From: Deltaproteobacteria bacterium
GTDB lineage: Bacteria; Myxococcota; B64-G9
Length of the DNA stretch: 7,188 nt
Direction of reading: 5' to 3'
Assembly: GCA_030591745.1 (NCBI GenBank)
Contig: JAUVAM010000186.1
Location: 1 to 7,188 of the forward strand
Shown piece after piece: positions 7,188 through 7,188 of this stretch. The notes beneath the pieces are model-generated. The model did no database searches. It saw nothing but the letters and a program-made list of their open reading frames with translations, and was not told the DNA's origin. Made by a program: the position numbers and the translations under genes. The number at the start of each line of letters is the position of its first letter. Position 1 is the stretch's first letter.

Positions 7188-7188
7188 G

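Overview
The window is almost fully coding, and all three genes lie on the minus strand. Transcription runs from high to low coordinates: a very large superfamily 2 helicase (7187 to 1899), a ComF-like phosphoribosyltransferase (PRTase; 1811 to 912), and a DprA/Smf-like Rossmann-fold protein (915 to beyond base 1). There are no tRNAs, rRNAs, IS elements, CRISPR arrays or convincing terminators. The only non-coding stretch is the 87-nt helicase-PRTase gap. The PRTase and dprA-like genes overlap by four bases (ATGA) and each has a good Shine-Dalgarno sequence, so the set looks like one operon.

The helicase (1762 residues) belongs to the MrfA/Hrq1-like, DUF1998 (MZB zinc-binding) type. It has all the usual SF2 motifs (GTGSGKT, DEVH, SAT, QRSGRAGR) and two extra cysteine-rich regions. 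A C-terminal domain resembles the Vsr mismatch endonuclease, with matching spacing of putative active-site residues. The PRTase has a clear PRPP loop (VDDLYQSGVT) but lacks the N-terminal zinc finger of competence ComFC. The DprA-like protein keeps the HhH-like N-terminus, GSR motif, SGxAxGxD motif, RN motif and C-terminal GxN...LGA block of the family, with some substitutions.

A PRTase next to a DprA homologue is the composition of the ShosTA toxin-antitoxin/anti-phage system (ShosT = PRTase toxin, ShosA = DprA-like antitoxin). Large DUF1998 helicases also occur in defence systems such as Druantia and DISARM. My reading is a defence operon in which a helicase-nuclease is coupled to a ShosTA-like pair. 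This combination is the candidate system of interest. The functional link is inference from gene order and families; I cannot check here whether the three-gene arrangement has been described.

The organism is a bacterium with moderately high GC. Taxonomy cannot be fixed from these accessory genes. The helicase is richer in GC than the PRTase gene in the blocks sampled (about 60-68% in two helicase lines, about 43% in two PRTase lines), which suggests that the parts may have different histories.
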